Of a stretch of DNA of 64,000 nucleotides, positions 12,011 to 23,207 are shown piece after piece. The number at the start of each line of letters is the position of its first letter. Position 1 is the first letter of the stretch. The DNA lies in NCBI GenBank assembly GCA_008638375.1, contig CM018031.1:10382062-10446061 (forward strand). Reading direction: 5' to 3'. This DNA is from Nyssa sinensis (Eukaryota; Streptophyta; Magnoliopsida; Cornales; Nyssaceae). The notes below the pieces were generated by a model. The model saw only the letters and a program-made list of their open reading frames with translations, was not told the origin of the DNA and made no database searches. The position numbers and the translations under genes are program-made.

Positions 12011-12223
12011 CTTATTATATATGTGATCAATTTCTGTTGCTTGTAATGCAAGATCTAAATAACGAGACTAAGTTATATGTATGTTGCTTAGTTTCCGTTG
12101 CTTGTAAGATAAGATCCTAGATAACTGGACTAGCTAGTTATATGATCAGCTATATATATACACACATAACACGTGTTGGTGGCATTTTAGCTTGAGACTT
12201 GTTATTCAATATAGTCATATAGA

Positions 12224-12266
<43 letters not shown>

Positions 12267-13304
12267 AACACCACGTGTTGGTGGTGCACAACTGTATTTC
12301 ACCAAGTCCTTCAATCTGATTCTTCCCAGCCTCTCGTGGATGTGATGATTTAATAAATTGTTCGTCTTTTGTCTTCTTCCCAATTCTTTTGTACTTTATG
12401 TGGCTGAGATTGTTTTCTCCGAACTAAAACTCTCAATCAGAAATTTTACGATAGAGCGGATCCATTAATGTAGCAAAATTTTAATTTATAATATAATATT
12501 ATTTGAATAAAATATTTATTTTAAGAAAAATAAAAATAACATTTATTTACCTGATACGATATGATTGCTGTGATTTATCGACAAGGCCAACGAACCTTTT
12601 CATGTCAAAATTTCTCCCCAACAACTGTGGCAATTTAGATCATACACATGGATACAAATATAAAATTTAAAAGATTTTCTTTAAAAAAAAATTTAATTTT
12701 GAGATGACAATCCTTAATTTTAAGAAACTTTTTATCAAAAAAAAATAAGGTTAAAAGATCAATTTTTTAAAATTTTGAGGGCCCATAGCCTTTCTATTTG
12801 GGGAGTTTTTTTGTTTGGTTGATCCTAAATTTGACAAATCAGTATCTTTTTTCAACAGTCTCACTTTTGTTTTTACGATATTGCGATTAACATTATAACG
12901 TGAAAAAAAAATTTGGTGATACTATTTTACTATGAGATTGTAAAAAAAAATATTGAAAATTGCATTAGACTCATCACTTTACATAAATCTTCAAATCTTA
13001 GTGACAGTACTGTGGTGAGATTGTAACAAACTTTTTTTTCACAACCTAATTCTTTTAGTTGAAAATCAAATTTTGACATGAGACATTTTAAATAAATTAA
13101 AATATCATTATGACATCATTTATATTATATGTCTGATACCAATGAATTTCTTTTTTCCTTTTTTAAAATTATTAAAAGAAATTTTTGTAATAGTGAAAAA
13201 CTTTCAATGAAATTAGTATAATTTTTCCTTTAACTTTATTCAGGTTATTAGATCAGCTATCTTACAACTTAGGCTTAAGTCACTGTTTCCACATTAATCT
13301 TCCC
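11966..13304 (+). other. 3' flank of SWEET copy 1, shared with copies 2 and 3
   Basis: Contains (TA)n at 11971-12007 and 12230-12263, then the conserved words ACGTGTTGGTGGCATTTTAG and TTGAGACTTGTTATTCAATA, both shared with copies 2 and 3. From 12655 to about 13130 the sequence (AAAGATTTTCTTTAAA, AATTTTGAGGGCCC, TTTTTCAACAGTCT, ATCTTAGTGACAG) parallels 31000-32160 after copy 2 and, for its first part, 51590-51730 after copy 3. No separate gene is seen. Confidence 0.65.
12170..12175. promoter_or_regulatory. Conserved CACGTG (G-box) downstream of SWEET copy 1
   Basis: CACGTG within AACACGTGTTGGTGG, in the shared 3' flank. A second CACGTG follows at 12272-12277 (CCACGTGTTGGTGG). Copy 2 keeps the site (29788-29793); copy 3 has TACGTG (51312-51317). 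A G-box is a bZIP/bHLH target by established knowledge, but a role at this place is only a guess. Confidence 0.35.
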
Positions 13305-13500
13305 TTTATGACATCGTATTGGACAATCAAAAGGATATCTGCTTCCAAAATATTGAGTAACACCACCTTTCATCAGCTAAAAATTATGAAGCCAACGTTA
13401 CAAAAGAACTAGACTTCAACACTTTACAACGTTACAACAGAACTAGATATCATATTGGATATTCAGAATTACATCACCTTTCAAAAATATTACTTTTGTT
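13305..13500 (+). repeat. Flanking direct repeat, right copy
   Basis: Carries ATCGTATTGGACAATCA, AAAATTATGAAGCCAACGTT and ACTAGACTTCAACACTTTA in the same order as 7915-8060. A second partial pass (ACTAGATATCATATTGGATATTC) follows inside the block. It marks the start of the next ancestral tandem unit, before the LTR insertion at 13840. Confidence 0.6.
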
Positions 13501-13839
13501 TCGGTAACTCAACTGTTTAGATTGTTTCAAAAGTTCAGTTCAGATTTGATTAAATTTTTTTCAATATTTAAATTATAATGATAATTGGCAAAAAATGATA
13601 ATTCTACTAAAAAAATTAATCATTGGAATAAAAATGTCAAAAAAATAAATTTTTAATACTATAACATTACTAAAATTTAGCTTTAATATAACTAAAATAA
13701 CTTTTATCATTAAAGTTACTATAAGAAAATACAACAAAACATAAGAAAATTAAAGTTTACGTATCAATTTCTTTATTTCTGACCAAAAAGAACATGAAAA
13801 TCCATTAACACCAAGCACAATTAAATTATAAACATGTTT
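13501..13839. other. Gene-free stretch left of the LTR
   Basis: AT-rich, no gene seen. It ends with TGTTT (13835-13839), the left target-site copy of the LTR element that follows. Confidence 0.5.
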
Positions 13840-16751
13840 TATCACAACCCGAAACTCACCCTGTGTGAATCTGGCATTGCGACACCGGCCCGACCCAATT
13901 GTCGAACCAGATTTTTCCTTTTTACTATAACTTAACATTTATATGTGAATGTTATTAACATGCAATCAATAATTAAATACACAAAAGAAGACTTAATAAA
14001 AATTTCTGCATTTATAATATTAGAGTTCTTAATTATACAGACCCAAAAACTCTAATTACAACTATTCCCAGGACGTAGGATGATGGAAGAACACAGGACA
14101 AGTACTATACTTTGCTATCAAAATATCCTTACAGTATATGTATTTGCAACAACTTTACGCCTGTTCGGGATCTCAATCCCTACTTTCAAACTGTGGCGTC
14201 CTTACTTGAAATAATCAGAATAAATCTGTAATGAGTTAACTTAGCCCAGTAAGTAAATCCCTTTGTTCTGCCATGAGTCAAAGTCAAAATAAGAAAGTCC
14301 ATAAACCAAGATAAACAAGATTATGACAATATGATAGCTAACCAATAAACTAAGATGTCACAATAACAAGTCACAAAATGTGAATCAACTGAACTGACCA
14401 CTCGAGTCTAAGGCACATCCCATAATAGCAAAGATAATGAATATCCAACGATATGAGGTATATATATGAATCATCAACAGGGATCTAGCCTATCCAATAA
14501 ATGTACTACCACAATAATAGATAACTGCTCAATATAAGAGATGCTCTGGCAATCATATGATCATTGACTGAAATATAACATGATCATCCCAATGAATGCA
14601 ATAATAGATTTGAGCCTCAAACTAGTAATGGATGGAATCTGATAGGGCCCAGCATACCCTATCATTATGCCTAATCCACACCCCTCACTCGGGTGCCTGT
14701 CTCTACAGGTACGCCAACTTACGGACGTATGAATAGCATTAGCAGCTCAATTTTATATATCGTTCCTTTGGAACGCTTCATCCTGAATATGATGGACCTT
14801 GTGATCTAATCACAACTCCGCATATAAATAATATATCAAGATCATATTTCCACCCAAAATATAAAAATGTGGAATATTTTTCATTCTCACACAGAGAACT
14901 ATTGCCTCTCTAGGCCCAATATAAAGATGTATAATAATCACATGATCAAGATATATATTTCATTTTAACAATATTCACAAACCAGAATAAACATCGAAAT
15001 GTGAATCAACAACATCTAAATGTATAAAGGAATACAAGTTTTGTCAATAACAAGAAATAACTGTGTGACATGGTTAGAACTTTACCACATGCAGAGATCA
15101 GATTTTACTTACCTTTAACTGTTCACCCCCCTTGCAATAAAAGGTCAATTCACCTTTTCCTTGCCTTTAGATGTTCCTATTAATCAAGAAATATATCTCT
15201 CAGATCAATGTATATATATATATATATATATATTTATAGCCTATACTTTAACCCATTTCATATATCGATATTATAAGTATTTCTTTTGGTAAAATGGACA
15301 CCACTATTGAGTCCAAAAAGTCGAAGAAAGTTGGTTTAGGCTCTTATGGACTTCCATTCGAACTTCTGTACTAAAAAGGGCAAAATAGTCATTTTATACT
15401 TTTACGTGTCTTTATTTTTCGGGACCTATTTTCAAAAATCAGACTCCACTGTTGAGTCCAAAATTCCCGAAATAATAAAAATTCATTATTCATTCATTTT
15501 AATCGGAGTCCGTTTAACTCACTTTTGACTTAGGGGCATTTTGGTAATTTTTTTTTTATAAAATATTTAATTTAATTAATTTTGGGTCACATCACAATAT
15601 ACATAAATCTTGGGCCCTTTTTCAATTTTATAAACATTTGGGCCAATTTTTAAAATTAGAATTACTATTCCAAATTAGAATAGTCAAATAGTGGATAAGT
15701 CTATAGAATAAGGATAAGACTTGTTCCTATTTCAATTTCTTAACTGTGTTGCCAAACAACCCCCAATCCCATTTGAAACATAACACCAAAACGACATAGT
15801 ATTGGATATCTCATATGTGCGAGTGGGTCGGGTTTGACCCGAACCCGAACCAAACTCTAACCCTAACCTAGTTCACTATTCTTTTTCTCTAGTGAGTCTT
15901 CGGCGTTTGCTTAATTTGGCGCCGGAGACATTTTTTTGATGACTTTCTGACCTAAAACCAATGAGGTTCTTTTCTATTTTTCATGGGAATCTCAACCCCA
16001 TCTTCGATTTTTCAAATCACCAAGCTAAAATTCACGAATATAGGGAAACAGTGGATCTCCGGTGAGAACCCGATTCTCCGAGCAACCCATTTTTCTTATT
16101 TTCGTGGCTTTTCAGCCACTGGTTTGACCTCCCATCTTCACCTTCATGCTTTTGGGAGTATGTAAATTAGTTCTACATCACTCTAACTTCATGAAACTCC
16201 AAAAACTTACTCACCCTACCTGCAACTAGGATTTTCTAGGTCAATCTTTAACCAATTTTCATAATTATTTTTGCAAAATAATCTACTTCTCTTACTCTTT
16301 CAAACCCTACACTTAAACTAAGCATTCATGTTTGTATTTTCAAAAATAAAACTTGAACATCACTCACTTGGGTTGAGCTTTTAGCTCACAAGATCCTCTC
16401 TTTTCCTTCTCTGTTTCTTCCTTGTTTCACTTCTGAACTTCAGAACTTGGCCCTCATTCTCAGTTTCTATCTTTTCCTTTCTGAATTTCTCAACAACCCT
16501 CATATCTTTTATAGCCAAAATCAATTGCCCCTTCTCTCCTTCCTCTCTCTTCCTTGACCTCCTTTCTTGATATTTCCCTTTTTCTGGTTTTCTTAACTCC
16601 AAGCTTTAATTGCCTCCTTGATCTTTTGTACTTTATATATATATATATATATATAAAATATACAAACACACACCATTACACACACAACACACCCAAATAG
16701 CATTCATCACTTTCTATCGACAACCTTGTTGTCCTCCTTTCTCTCCCCATT

Positions 16752-16796
<45 letters not shown>

Positions 16797-17319
16797 TACA
16801 ACACATCGCACACACTACACACTTACTAGGTGTTGCCAACATCCTCTTGCTGCTTCTTTATATATATATATATATAATTGTTTGTATCTGTATATATATA
16901 TATACTTATTTTTATACATATATGTATATACATGTAAACCCATATATACACATATATACATATTTTATACATACTCCTACACATATACATACATGTACGT
17001 GTCTGCGTACACGTTTCTCCGTATAGTCTATTTTCTCATACGGGTGTTCCCCGAGCATTCGGGATTGACTATAAATCACTATCGTATACCGACATCAACT
17101 TTCTATTCAAATACTGTATAGTTACTCAATTCATGAACCGTAACATTTGTCTCGAATTACGTACTCAATTTCGTACACTAACTGTTATTTTTGGTATCAT
17201 TATGATAGCTCGGTTACATTTTGATATTATATTTACTGACTCGGTCTGTCTCGATATTATTATTTGATCATTTTGGGCTTTTTTGGAATTAATTGATTTA
17301 TTTGGGTCGGAGTGTTACA
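13840..17319 (+). mobile_element. Probable solo LTR of a large Gypsy-type element, 3.48 kb
   Basis: The left end is TATCACAACCCGAAACTC, a one-base change from the TGTCACAACCCG start common to long plant Gypsy LTRs; the right end is GGGTCGGAGTGTTACA. TGTTT flanks both sides (13835-13839 and 17320-17324), the expected 5-bp target duplication. Inside are LTR-like landmarks: a GCGACACCGGCCCGACCC segment, pyrimidine-rich leader-like DNA at 16380-16620, and several (TA)n tracts at 15210, 16636 and 16756. No gag/pol reading frame was found. Length and ends fit LTRs of Tekay/Del chromoviruses, but family is inferred. A non-autonomous LARD is the alternative. Confidence 0.7.
16626..16940. repeat. Three (TA)n tracts inside the LTR
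   Basis: Runs of TA at about 16636-16655, 16756-16793 and 16859-16877, separated by CA-rich stretches. Long open frames here (16726-17121) translate as Tyr/Ile repeats and are not coding. Confidence 0.85.
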
Positions 17320-17337
17320 TGTTTGGAGTCTAAAAAT

Positions 17338-17454
17338 TAGGAGTATCAATTTTTCACACAAAACGATAACACAACTCGAACGCAACACGAAGTTAATGGG
17401 TTTGGATTGAGCATAAATGAATTTGGCTCATAAATGGGTTAACATGTATTGATA
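17338..17454. other. Possible left end of a decayed TIR element
   Basis: GGAGTATCAATTTTTCACAC followed by AAAACGATAACACAACTCG. A matching inverted end may lie at 20450-20482 (CACGATAACACAAATTAACA on the same strand, then TCC). If so, the CACTA element between them is nested in it. No target duplication was found. Confidence 0.3.
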
Positions 17455-17640
17455 AGGACGGACGATGGACTGTGTGGTAGGCGCATGGTCATGAGTTTGA
17501 TTCCCCAACTAGTGAGTACTGCACTTTAAATAGTGCCCCCGCTTATGGGTGGTAGGATTGACACTTCCTAGATTAGTCCTTGACTAGTCATAAACCGAGA
17601 GGGTGGGGGATACTTGGATTATAAAAAATAAAAAAATATA
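17455..17640 (+). mobile_element. Possible tRNA-derived SINE
   Basis: TGGACTGTGTGG (A-box-like) and GAGTTTGATTCCCC (B-box-like) lie about 30 bp apart, followed by a GC-richer body and an A-rich tail (ATAAAAAATAAAAAAATATA). That order suits a plant SINE. Box matches are imperfect and no target duplication was confirmed. Confidence 0.4.
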
Positions 17641-19298
17641 TGACATGTTTGGATTTTAATAGTGTCAACCCATTTAACACAACATAACACGTTTAATTAT
17701 AAAAAAAAAAAATATATAATGAGTTAAGGGAACTCATCTCACATTGAAAGTTTCTCAAGGCTCAGAGATTTTTTGCTTATAAAAGAGATTTTTACTTTGA
17801 TTTTACTTATGTTAGAAAGTTTACTAAACATAAAAACTATCTACACGTAAAAAAAATTTTAACAACAAGAACGTATATTTCATTTTAGTCGGACACTCGG
17901 AGAAATACATGTTATATCTATTCATTTTATATTACAATATTAATTTTGAATTAATCTTCTGATGACCTCCTTCGGCTCGTTTATTGCTAGCCTGCCATGA
18001 TATCTGTGATAATGACTCATTATTTATGTATTTATTTGGTGATGATGGATATGTTTCTAACTTCTGGCAAGTATTTTAGATGTTGATAATGTTCTGTTTG
18101 TTCCAATTTGAGATGAAATTCAGATTCAAAATCATAGATAAATTTGAAGACTTTGATAGCTTAGAATACTGAGACAAGAAAAAACTAAAGGAATCCTTCT
18201 GAAAATTCCTTGCAAAATTCACCAAAATATTATGCACAGAAATAGATAAAATAATTTGGAGGTTCTGGTGGGGTTACTCATAAGGGATTCTGATATTGTG
18301 TTTCAGAATCTGATAGTTTTGACACAGATTGCTTCCTTTAGCAAACAATTTAAATCAAATAATTCAAATACAGAGTTTTCATATGGTGTTAAGGTGTTAA
18401 ATTTTTTTAAATTCTGATATTGACTCAAATACAGAGTTTTCATATGGTGTTAAGGTGTTAAACAATTTAAATTAAATCAAATAATTCTGATATTGTGTTT
18501 CATATGTCCCCACACACACACACACTCTTGATTAAGGTGTTAAATTTTTTTATGAGTAAGTATTCAATTTTGTTTCTATGTCATATTGTGTTGTGTTCTA
18601 AGTTTTTTCTTTTAAGCTTAGACTTTTATGGGGCGAAGAGTTTTATGGGGCTTAGATTCCTAATGTGAACTATATTATAGATTTATTTATGAGGTATTAT
18701 TTGTAGATGGGGCCTAAAGCCACCACTTTGTGGCTTTATGATTCAGCTGCCCCTGGCTTAGGTTCGTGAACAGGCATGAACTTGGTTACCCAGTTTAAAC
18801 AAGTTTGTATGGTGCTAGTTGTGATTGGGTTGAAAACTTGAACAAATGCTTCACCCTTGCAAGTGCAGTAGTGATGGATGATGCACTGATACGTTTATTG
18901 GAAATGCTTTTAGGCAGTCTTTATTATTTTATTTGTGTGGTGATGCATTTACTTTTGGGTTGTCTTTATTATTTTAATTGTGTGGTGATGCAGTTTTCTG
19001 TTTGTCCTTTTCAATCAGTATAAAAACTTGGGACAGTCTTTGTAAACTAAAAGAAAATGGTGCATGGTTTAGGATTCAGAAGAATGAAGGACATAAACCA
19101 TCCTTTCCTTTCTAAACTGTTTGTGTTGCATCTGGCCATTTTAATCAATTATTATACCTTGCAGCACAATGGATTTCAAGACAAGTTACCTATAATTTAG
19201 TATAACACAGATATTTGCAAAGGTTTGTTTTTTAGTGAGCTAACATATACACATGGAGCATACTAATTGATTACTTCTTATTGTGGTAGGGATCAAAC
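17641..19298. other. Gene-free stretch, probably decayed CACTA interior
   Basis: No intact gene. Short tandem duplications at about 18365-18480 (unit with AATACAGAGTTTTCATATGG) and 18905-18990 (unit with CTTTATTATTTTA then TGTGTGGTGATGCA). A CACTA left end (CACTACAAGGG) was looked for and not found. Confidence 0.45.
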
Positions 19299-19660
19299 AT
19301 GGATAAGAGTTGGATGAAACTTCCGGGTAGACATTTGCCTAGTCACATAAAAGGAATTAAAGACTTCATTGAGTATGCACGACCGAGCGCAGATAGAGGC
19401 AAATAAGGACTAATATCGTTATATACATTATATAGCGTGATTCCTTGACACAACAACCTGTTGGCCAAATGTGAAAGGTCTTGGCTATGGGAAGTTGGCT
19501 CCTCCTTCATCTTCATCCAGTCAGGGTGTTCAATTCGTCGATTTTATGAAGCCAAGAAACGACGCAACGAGGCTTTAGAAGAGAAAATGGAACAAATTAA
19601 GGAGACAATGAAGACTGAATTAATATCTATCAGTCATATTATGGGTTATGTATTTTATTC
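19299..19660 (+). pseudogene. CACTA transposase fragments (transposase-associated domain)
   Basis: The + frame from 19299 gives MDKSWMKLPGRHLPSHIKG then IKDFIEYARPSADRG and stops at 19404. The M-D-(K/R)-S-W-M start followed by a G-(I/V)-x-x-F-(I/L)-x-(Y/F)-A helix is the signature of the transposase-associated domain at the N-terminus of plant CACTA (En/Spm) TPase. A second piece at 19470-19640 reads SSSSSSQGVQFVDFMKP in one frame and QSGCSIRRFYEAKKRRNEA in another, then a charged helix. The catalytic middle of the transposase is missing, so it is a relic. Confidence 0.6.
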
Positions 19661-19770
19661 TTAGTCCTTAAAAGTTAAAGAGAATGAATATATATATATA
19701 TATATGGAGAAATTTTGCCATGAATTGAACTTTTTGTCTTTGTTAGGTGCGTGGATGACATGTAAAAGAG

Positions 19771-19804
<34 letters not shown>

Positions 19805-19807
<3 letters not shown>

Positions 19808-20276
19808 ACAACAAATTTGCGTCGAAAATGAAAATATAACTAATGAGTTGGAAATAATAAATTAAAAAATGTATAATTTATGCGGACTGTTTTTTGTGGT
19901 TGGAAATAAACTTTTACCGACTCTCTTTGTGGTCGAAAATAACTTGATATAAACTTTTACCGACTACAAAGAGAGTCGGAAATAAACTTTTGCCGACTAT
20001 ATCTTTGGTCGGAAATAAACTTTTACTGACTACATATATGGTCGGAAATAAACGTTTACCGACTATATCTTTGGTCGGAAATAATGTTTTATTCCGACGC
20101 TCAAATGAGTCGGTAATCCGATGCTACAATATTTGTGTCGGTAATCTTTTTCTAACCATTTTATTACTGACTAATTTGGGCGACTTTTATTATTGGTCGG
20201 TAATGATTATTTCCGACGCAAAGTGGATTATTTCCGACCGCATATGGTGTCGGAATAAATGCTTTCCCTTGTAGTG
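19805..20276. mobile_element. CACTA-type right terminus with subterminal repeats
   Basis: The segment ends CTTTCCCTTGTAGTG at 20276; read inward this is CACTACAAGGGAAAG, a CACTA terminus. Inside are about a dozen copies of GTCGGAAATA / TTTCCGAC in both orientations, often as (A)AACTTTTACCGACTA. Arrays of short subterminal repeats bound by the element's own TnpA-type protein are typical of CACTA. The possible 3-bp target duplication (AAA to the right) cannot be checked without the left end. It agrees with the transposase fragment at 19299. Confidence 0.75.
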
Positions 20277-20544
20277 AAAGATAGGTAACTTTTTATTTAA
20301 AAAATAAACGGGTTAAGCGTGTCGACACGTATAACCTGTTTAATAAATGAATTTGGTTTGAATTTTGAAACTTGATACGATTAATTAATAGTGTGGAATT
20401 AGAATTGACACATATTTTTGAATATGTATGTCTTCACACGACACGACACGACGCGACACGATAACACAAATTAACATCCGTACCAAAAATAATGTTTTTT
20501 GAAAAAATAAAAAATAGAAATTAGGAGGGATGGAAAGATAGGAA
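20277..20544. other. CACTA right flank with CACGA repeats
   Basis: A short CACGACACGACACGACGCGA run at about 20437 within a segment that may be the right end of a TIR element (see 17338). No gene. Confidence 0.3.
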
Positions 20545-20690
20545 GAGTTGTTTAATTCATTATCAATGGACAAAATGACTGAAATCTTGTGTGTAGCTGA
20601 TCTGGCATAGCAAAATGCATACCATTTTCAATTAGAACAGCCCCACGTGAAGACCTAAAGTTGCAAACTCCATTCCATGATGACTTTGTT
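20545..20690 (+). repeat. Duplicated SWEET-upstream block, copy 2 side
   Basis: Contains ATGGACAAAATGACTGAAAT, AAAATGCATACCATTTTCAA, GTGAAGACCTAAAGT and TCCATTCCATGATGACT, found in the same order at 46580-46850, about 1 kb before SWEET copy 3. Here it is 6.8 kb before SWEET copy 2, so later insertions separated it from its gene. Confidence 0.6.
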
Positions 20691-20740
20691 TATCTTCATC
20701 ATCTACGCATGCTTAAAAAGTTGCAGCGTCGATTGGTGTC

Positions 20741-20971
20741 ATGCCGCTTTCGTCTTACGATGAGGCGACCATCAAGTGTGTAGACATTTTGGCCATTTTG
20801 GGTGTTTCTCAAGGGGCTGGGCAGGTGGTTGTTAGATTGCTACCCAAGCAAGTGATTGGAGCCCTGGCGGGTGGCTGCAAGTATAGCCTTCGAAAGCGGC
20901 GGTTAGTTTTCTTAAAAATCCAAACGAACATATCTTATTTTTTTCACCAAACTCATAAACTAAATGCTTAG
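20741..20971 (+). other. Unrecognised GC-richer open frame, 76 codons
   Basis: A frame starting MPLSSYDEATIKCVDILAIL sits in a stretch much less AT-rich than its surroundings (20720-20910). No protein family is recognised, and no promoter or splice context stands out. It may be a captured or decayed gene fragment; reality as a gene is doubtful. Confidence 0.2.
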
Positions 20972-21931
20972 AAGTTCATCATTAAGTGAACCAACGATAG
21001 ATACTAGAGACAAATTCAATGCCACCTTTGAGCAAACATAAGAAAAAGAAGAAGAAGGAGAAACACAATTAAAAAATATCTTTAACAACTAGTAAAAGAG
21101 ACTTTTTATTTTTATTTTTTTAAGATGGAAGTGACATAGGTTGTTCAGACCTTTGATCGAAGTCTCTGACTCCATTTCACAAGTCTTATTTTATGTAAAA
21201 ACCAAAATAAATATATACACAATAATATTGCCCACTTCACCTACTCTCAATATAATATTCAGATTCCAGATTCAGCCGGTGTGAAAGGATCTCCATATAC
21301 AAAGTATTATAATATAAAGAGAGTGAAAATCTGATTAATTTCATACATTATCCACAAAGCTTAAGATTTACATATCCAAAATCCAAGGGTTTATAATAGA
21401 ACAATATCTCCTTTTTACAACAAAAAAAAGGGCACTTTCATGAACTTCAATCCATGTATCACTCACATCTTGTTTGAATTTAGGGTTTCAGTCATTCAAG
21501 TTTGCATAGAAAGTGACGGTGGCGGGTGGGGGTGGGGTTTGATTGATGGGCTCTCAGAGTTTTTGATTGGGAGTGTTATGAATTAGTGGAGACAAATTTA
21601 TTATTAAAATAATAATAATAATATCACCTCATTACTTTTGAACAGGCTTATACAATTTAAAAATTCAAAAATTTCTGAACTTATAATATTATCTTTGGAT
21701 CTTAACTTTTTACTAATTAATTCTAATATCAAAGTAGTCATACTCATGTGATATGACTGCCTTTAAATTTCAATTAGTGTACAAATATTATATGAAACCT
21801 TAGAAAAATATATTGATCAAATATCTTAATAATTCTTAAAATTTATGAAAGAAAATATTGTATAAAATGGTAGAAAATTATCTATCAAATCTTTTGAGAA
21901 TTTTTAAACTTTACGAAAACGATTATATCTA
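20972..21931. other. Gene-free stretch
   Basis: AT-rich with no recognised gene. 21600-21900 is simple AT DNA. It ends with the 9-bp target copy TTATATCTA (21923-21931) of the element that follows. Confidence 0.5.
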
Positions 21932-22655
21932 GGGTAAATTACACCTACCTCCCTTGAAGTTTCTGACAATTACAGAAACCTCTCCTATACTTTCTGAAAT
22001 AACATTGCACCCCTTATGTTTCTAATGTTAGTAACAAACACCCCCCTGCCATCCAACACCGTCAATGACCCAGACGAAAAACAATGACATCAGCATTAAA
22101 AAAATTTAAAATACCAAATTTACCCTTGAGTCAACCCATTTTCTCATTGCCTCTTTTATTTCTCTCTCCTCCAGCAAGATTTTCCCTCACTTTCCCTAAA
22201 AAAATTCAACTCCCTCCAAACCCACCCATCGACGGCATCAATGCCACTCGCCCTCCGTCCACCACCATCGACAACACCACCCCTTCCCATCACTAGCCCC
22301 TATCTTTGCCTTTTGCCTTTTGGATTCCCTCCATCATCTAGTGATGATTATCATAGATAGGTCACATCCCTCTTATAGAGGAACAGTAAGATTGAGGGAG
22401 AGGAGGAGAAATTGTGTAGTCCGCCCCATTAACAAAGGAATAGTAAGATTACCTATGTTATCAAGATGATGTCTAAAATCATCGGCATGGAGACGGAGTG
22501 ATCTAGGGAATCAAATGGCAATTAATTCCCAAATTCATAAAATAATTTCAATTAAAGGATAAATTTGCAGTCAATCTCCACCATTAAACTGAAGGGAGCA
22601 CCGCAGGTATCCTGAGCTTTCTTGTCGTATCTAAAATGGATTCGAGCATCCGGCT

Positions 22656-22905
22656 TCACCATTCCTACCTGCTCTCTCCTTCTTCGGCACTTCCCAGTCC
22701 ACAACAGACTTGATCTTCTCTTGATCCATTTGAATCACAACTTTGCTGATCCAATGGCCAAGAAATAGCATTCACCACTGCTATCTGCTCTCTCCTTCTT
22801 CGGCACTTCCCAGTCCACAACAGACCTGATCTTCTCTTGATCCATCTGAATCACACCCTTGCTGATCCAATGGCCAAGAAATAGCACTTTCGTCTGAGTA
22901 CCGTT
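22656..22905 (-). pseudogene. Ty3/Gypsy reverse-transcriptase fragment, tandemly doubled
   Basis: On the minus strand both 116-bp units (22772-22890 and 22656-22771) translate as KVLFLGHWISKGVIQMDQEK followed by a SVVDWEVPKK segment. This is the F-LGH-(V/I)-S-x-x-G-I-x-x-D-P-x-K stretch after the catalytic motif of Gypsy RT. Upstream on the minus strand, KKLYVKR suggests the preceding LYVNL-KCEF strand, frameshifted. The catalytic YxDD itself is absent. It sits wholly inside the Mutator-like element, either captured or nested. Confidence 0.7.
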
Positions 22906-23158
22906 TCACGTACAGCTTCTTTTCTTGCTACACCCAGAACACTATACTTAGGGTTCCAAACCACTAGTGAGTGACTATAAACGATTATGTCATCGAGATT
23001 TTTCACTACAAACTGGTCAAGGTAAGGGTTTAAAGAGATGAGTGATGTGAATGGAAAGTGGTGGTAGAGTTGTGATGGCCGGATAATGGCAACGATGGTC
23101 GCTGATTGTGGTCGTGGGTAGAGAAACTGAGAGATAGAAAGGAAATGTAGTGGGCTGC

Positions 23159-23160
<2 letters not shown>

Positions 23161-23189
<29 letters not shown>

Positions 23190-23207
23190 GTGTGTGTGTG
23201 TGTGTGC
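23161..23207 (+). repeat. (GA)n(GT)n microsatellite
   Basis: GA repeated about 14 times, then GT about 9 times. In the duplicated unit (from 23943) the GT part is missing and the GA part shorter. Confidence 0.9.

Noticed and set aside
15850..15872. Telomere-like CCCTAACC words
   Set aside because: Only two imperfect units inside an LTR; no array.
16726..17121. 131-codon open frame, the longest in the left half apart from real exons
   Set aside because: It is a translation of (TA)n tracts inside the LTR (Tyr/Ile runs) with no protein pattern.
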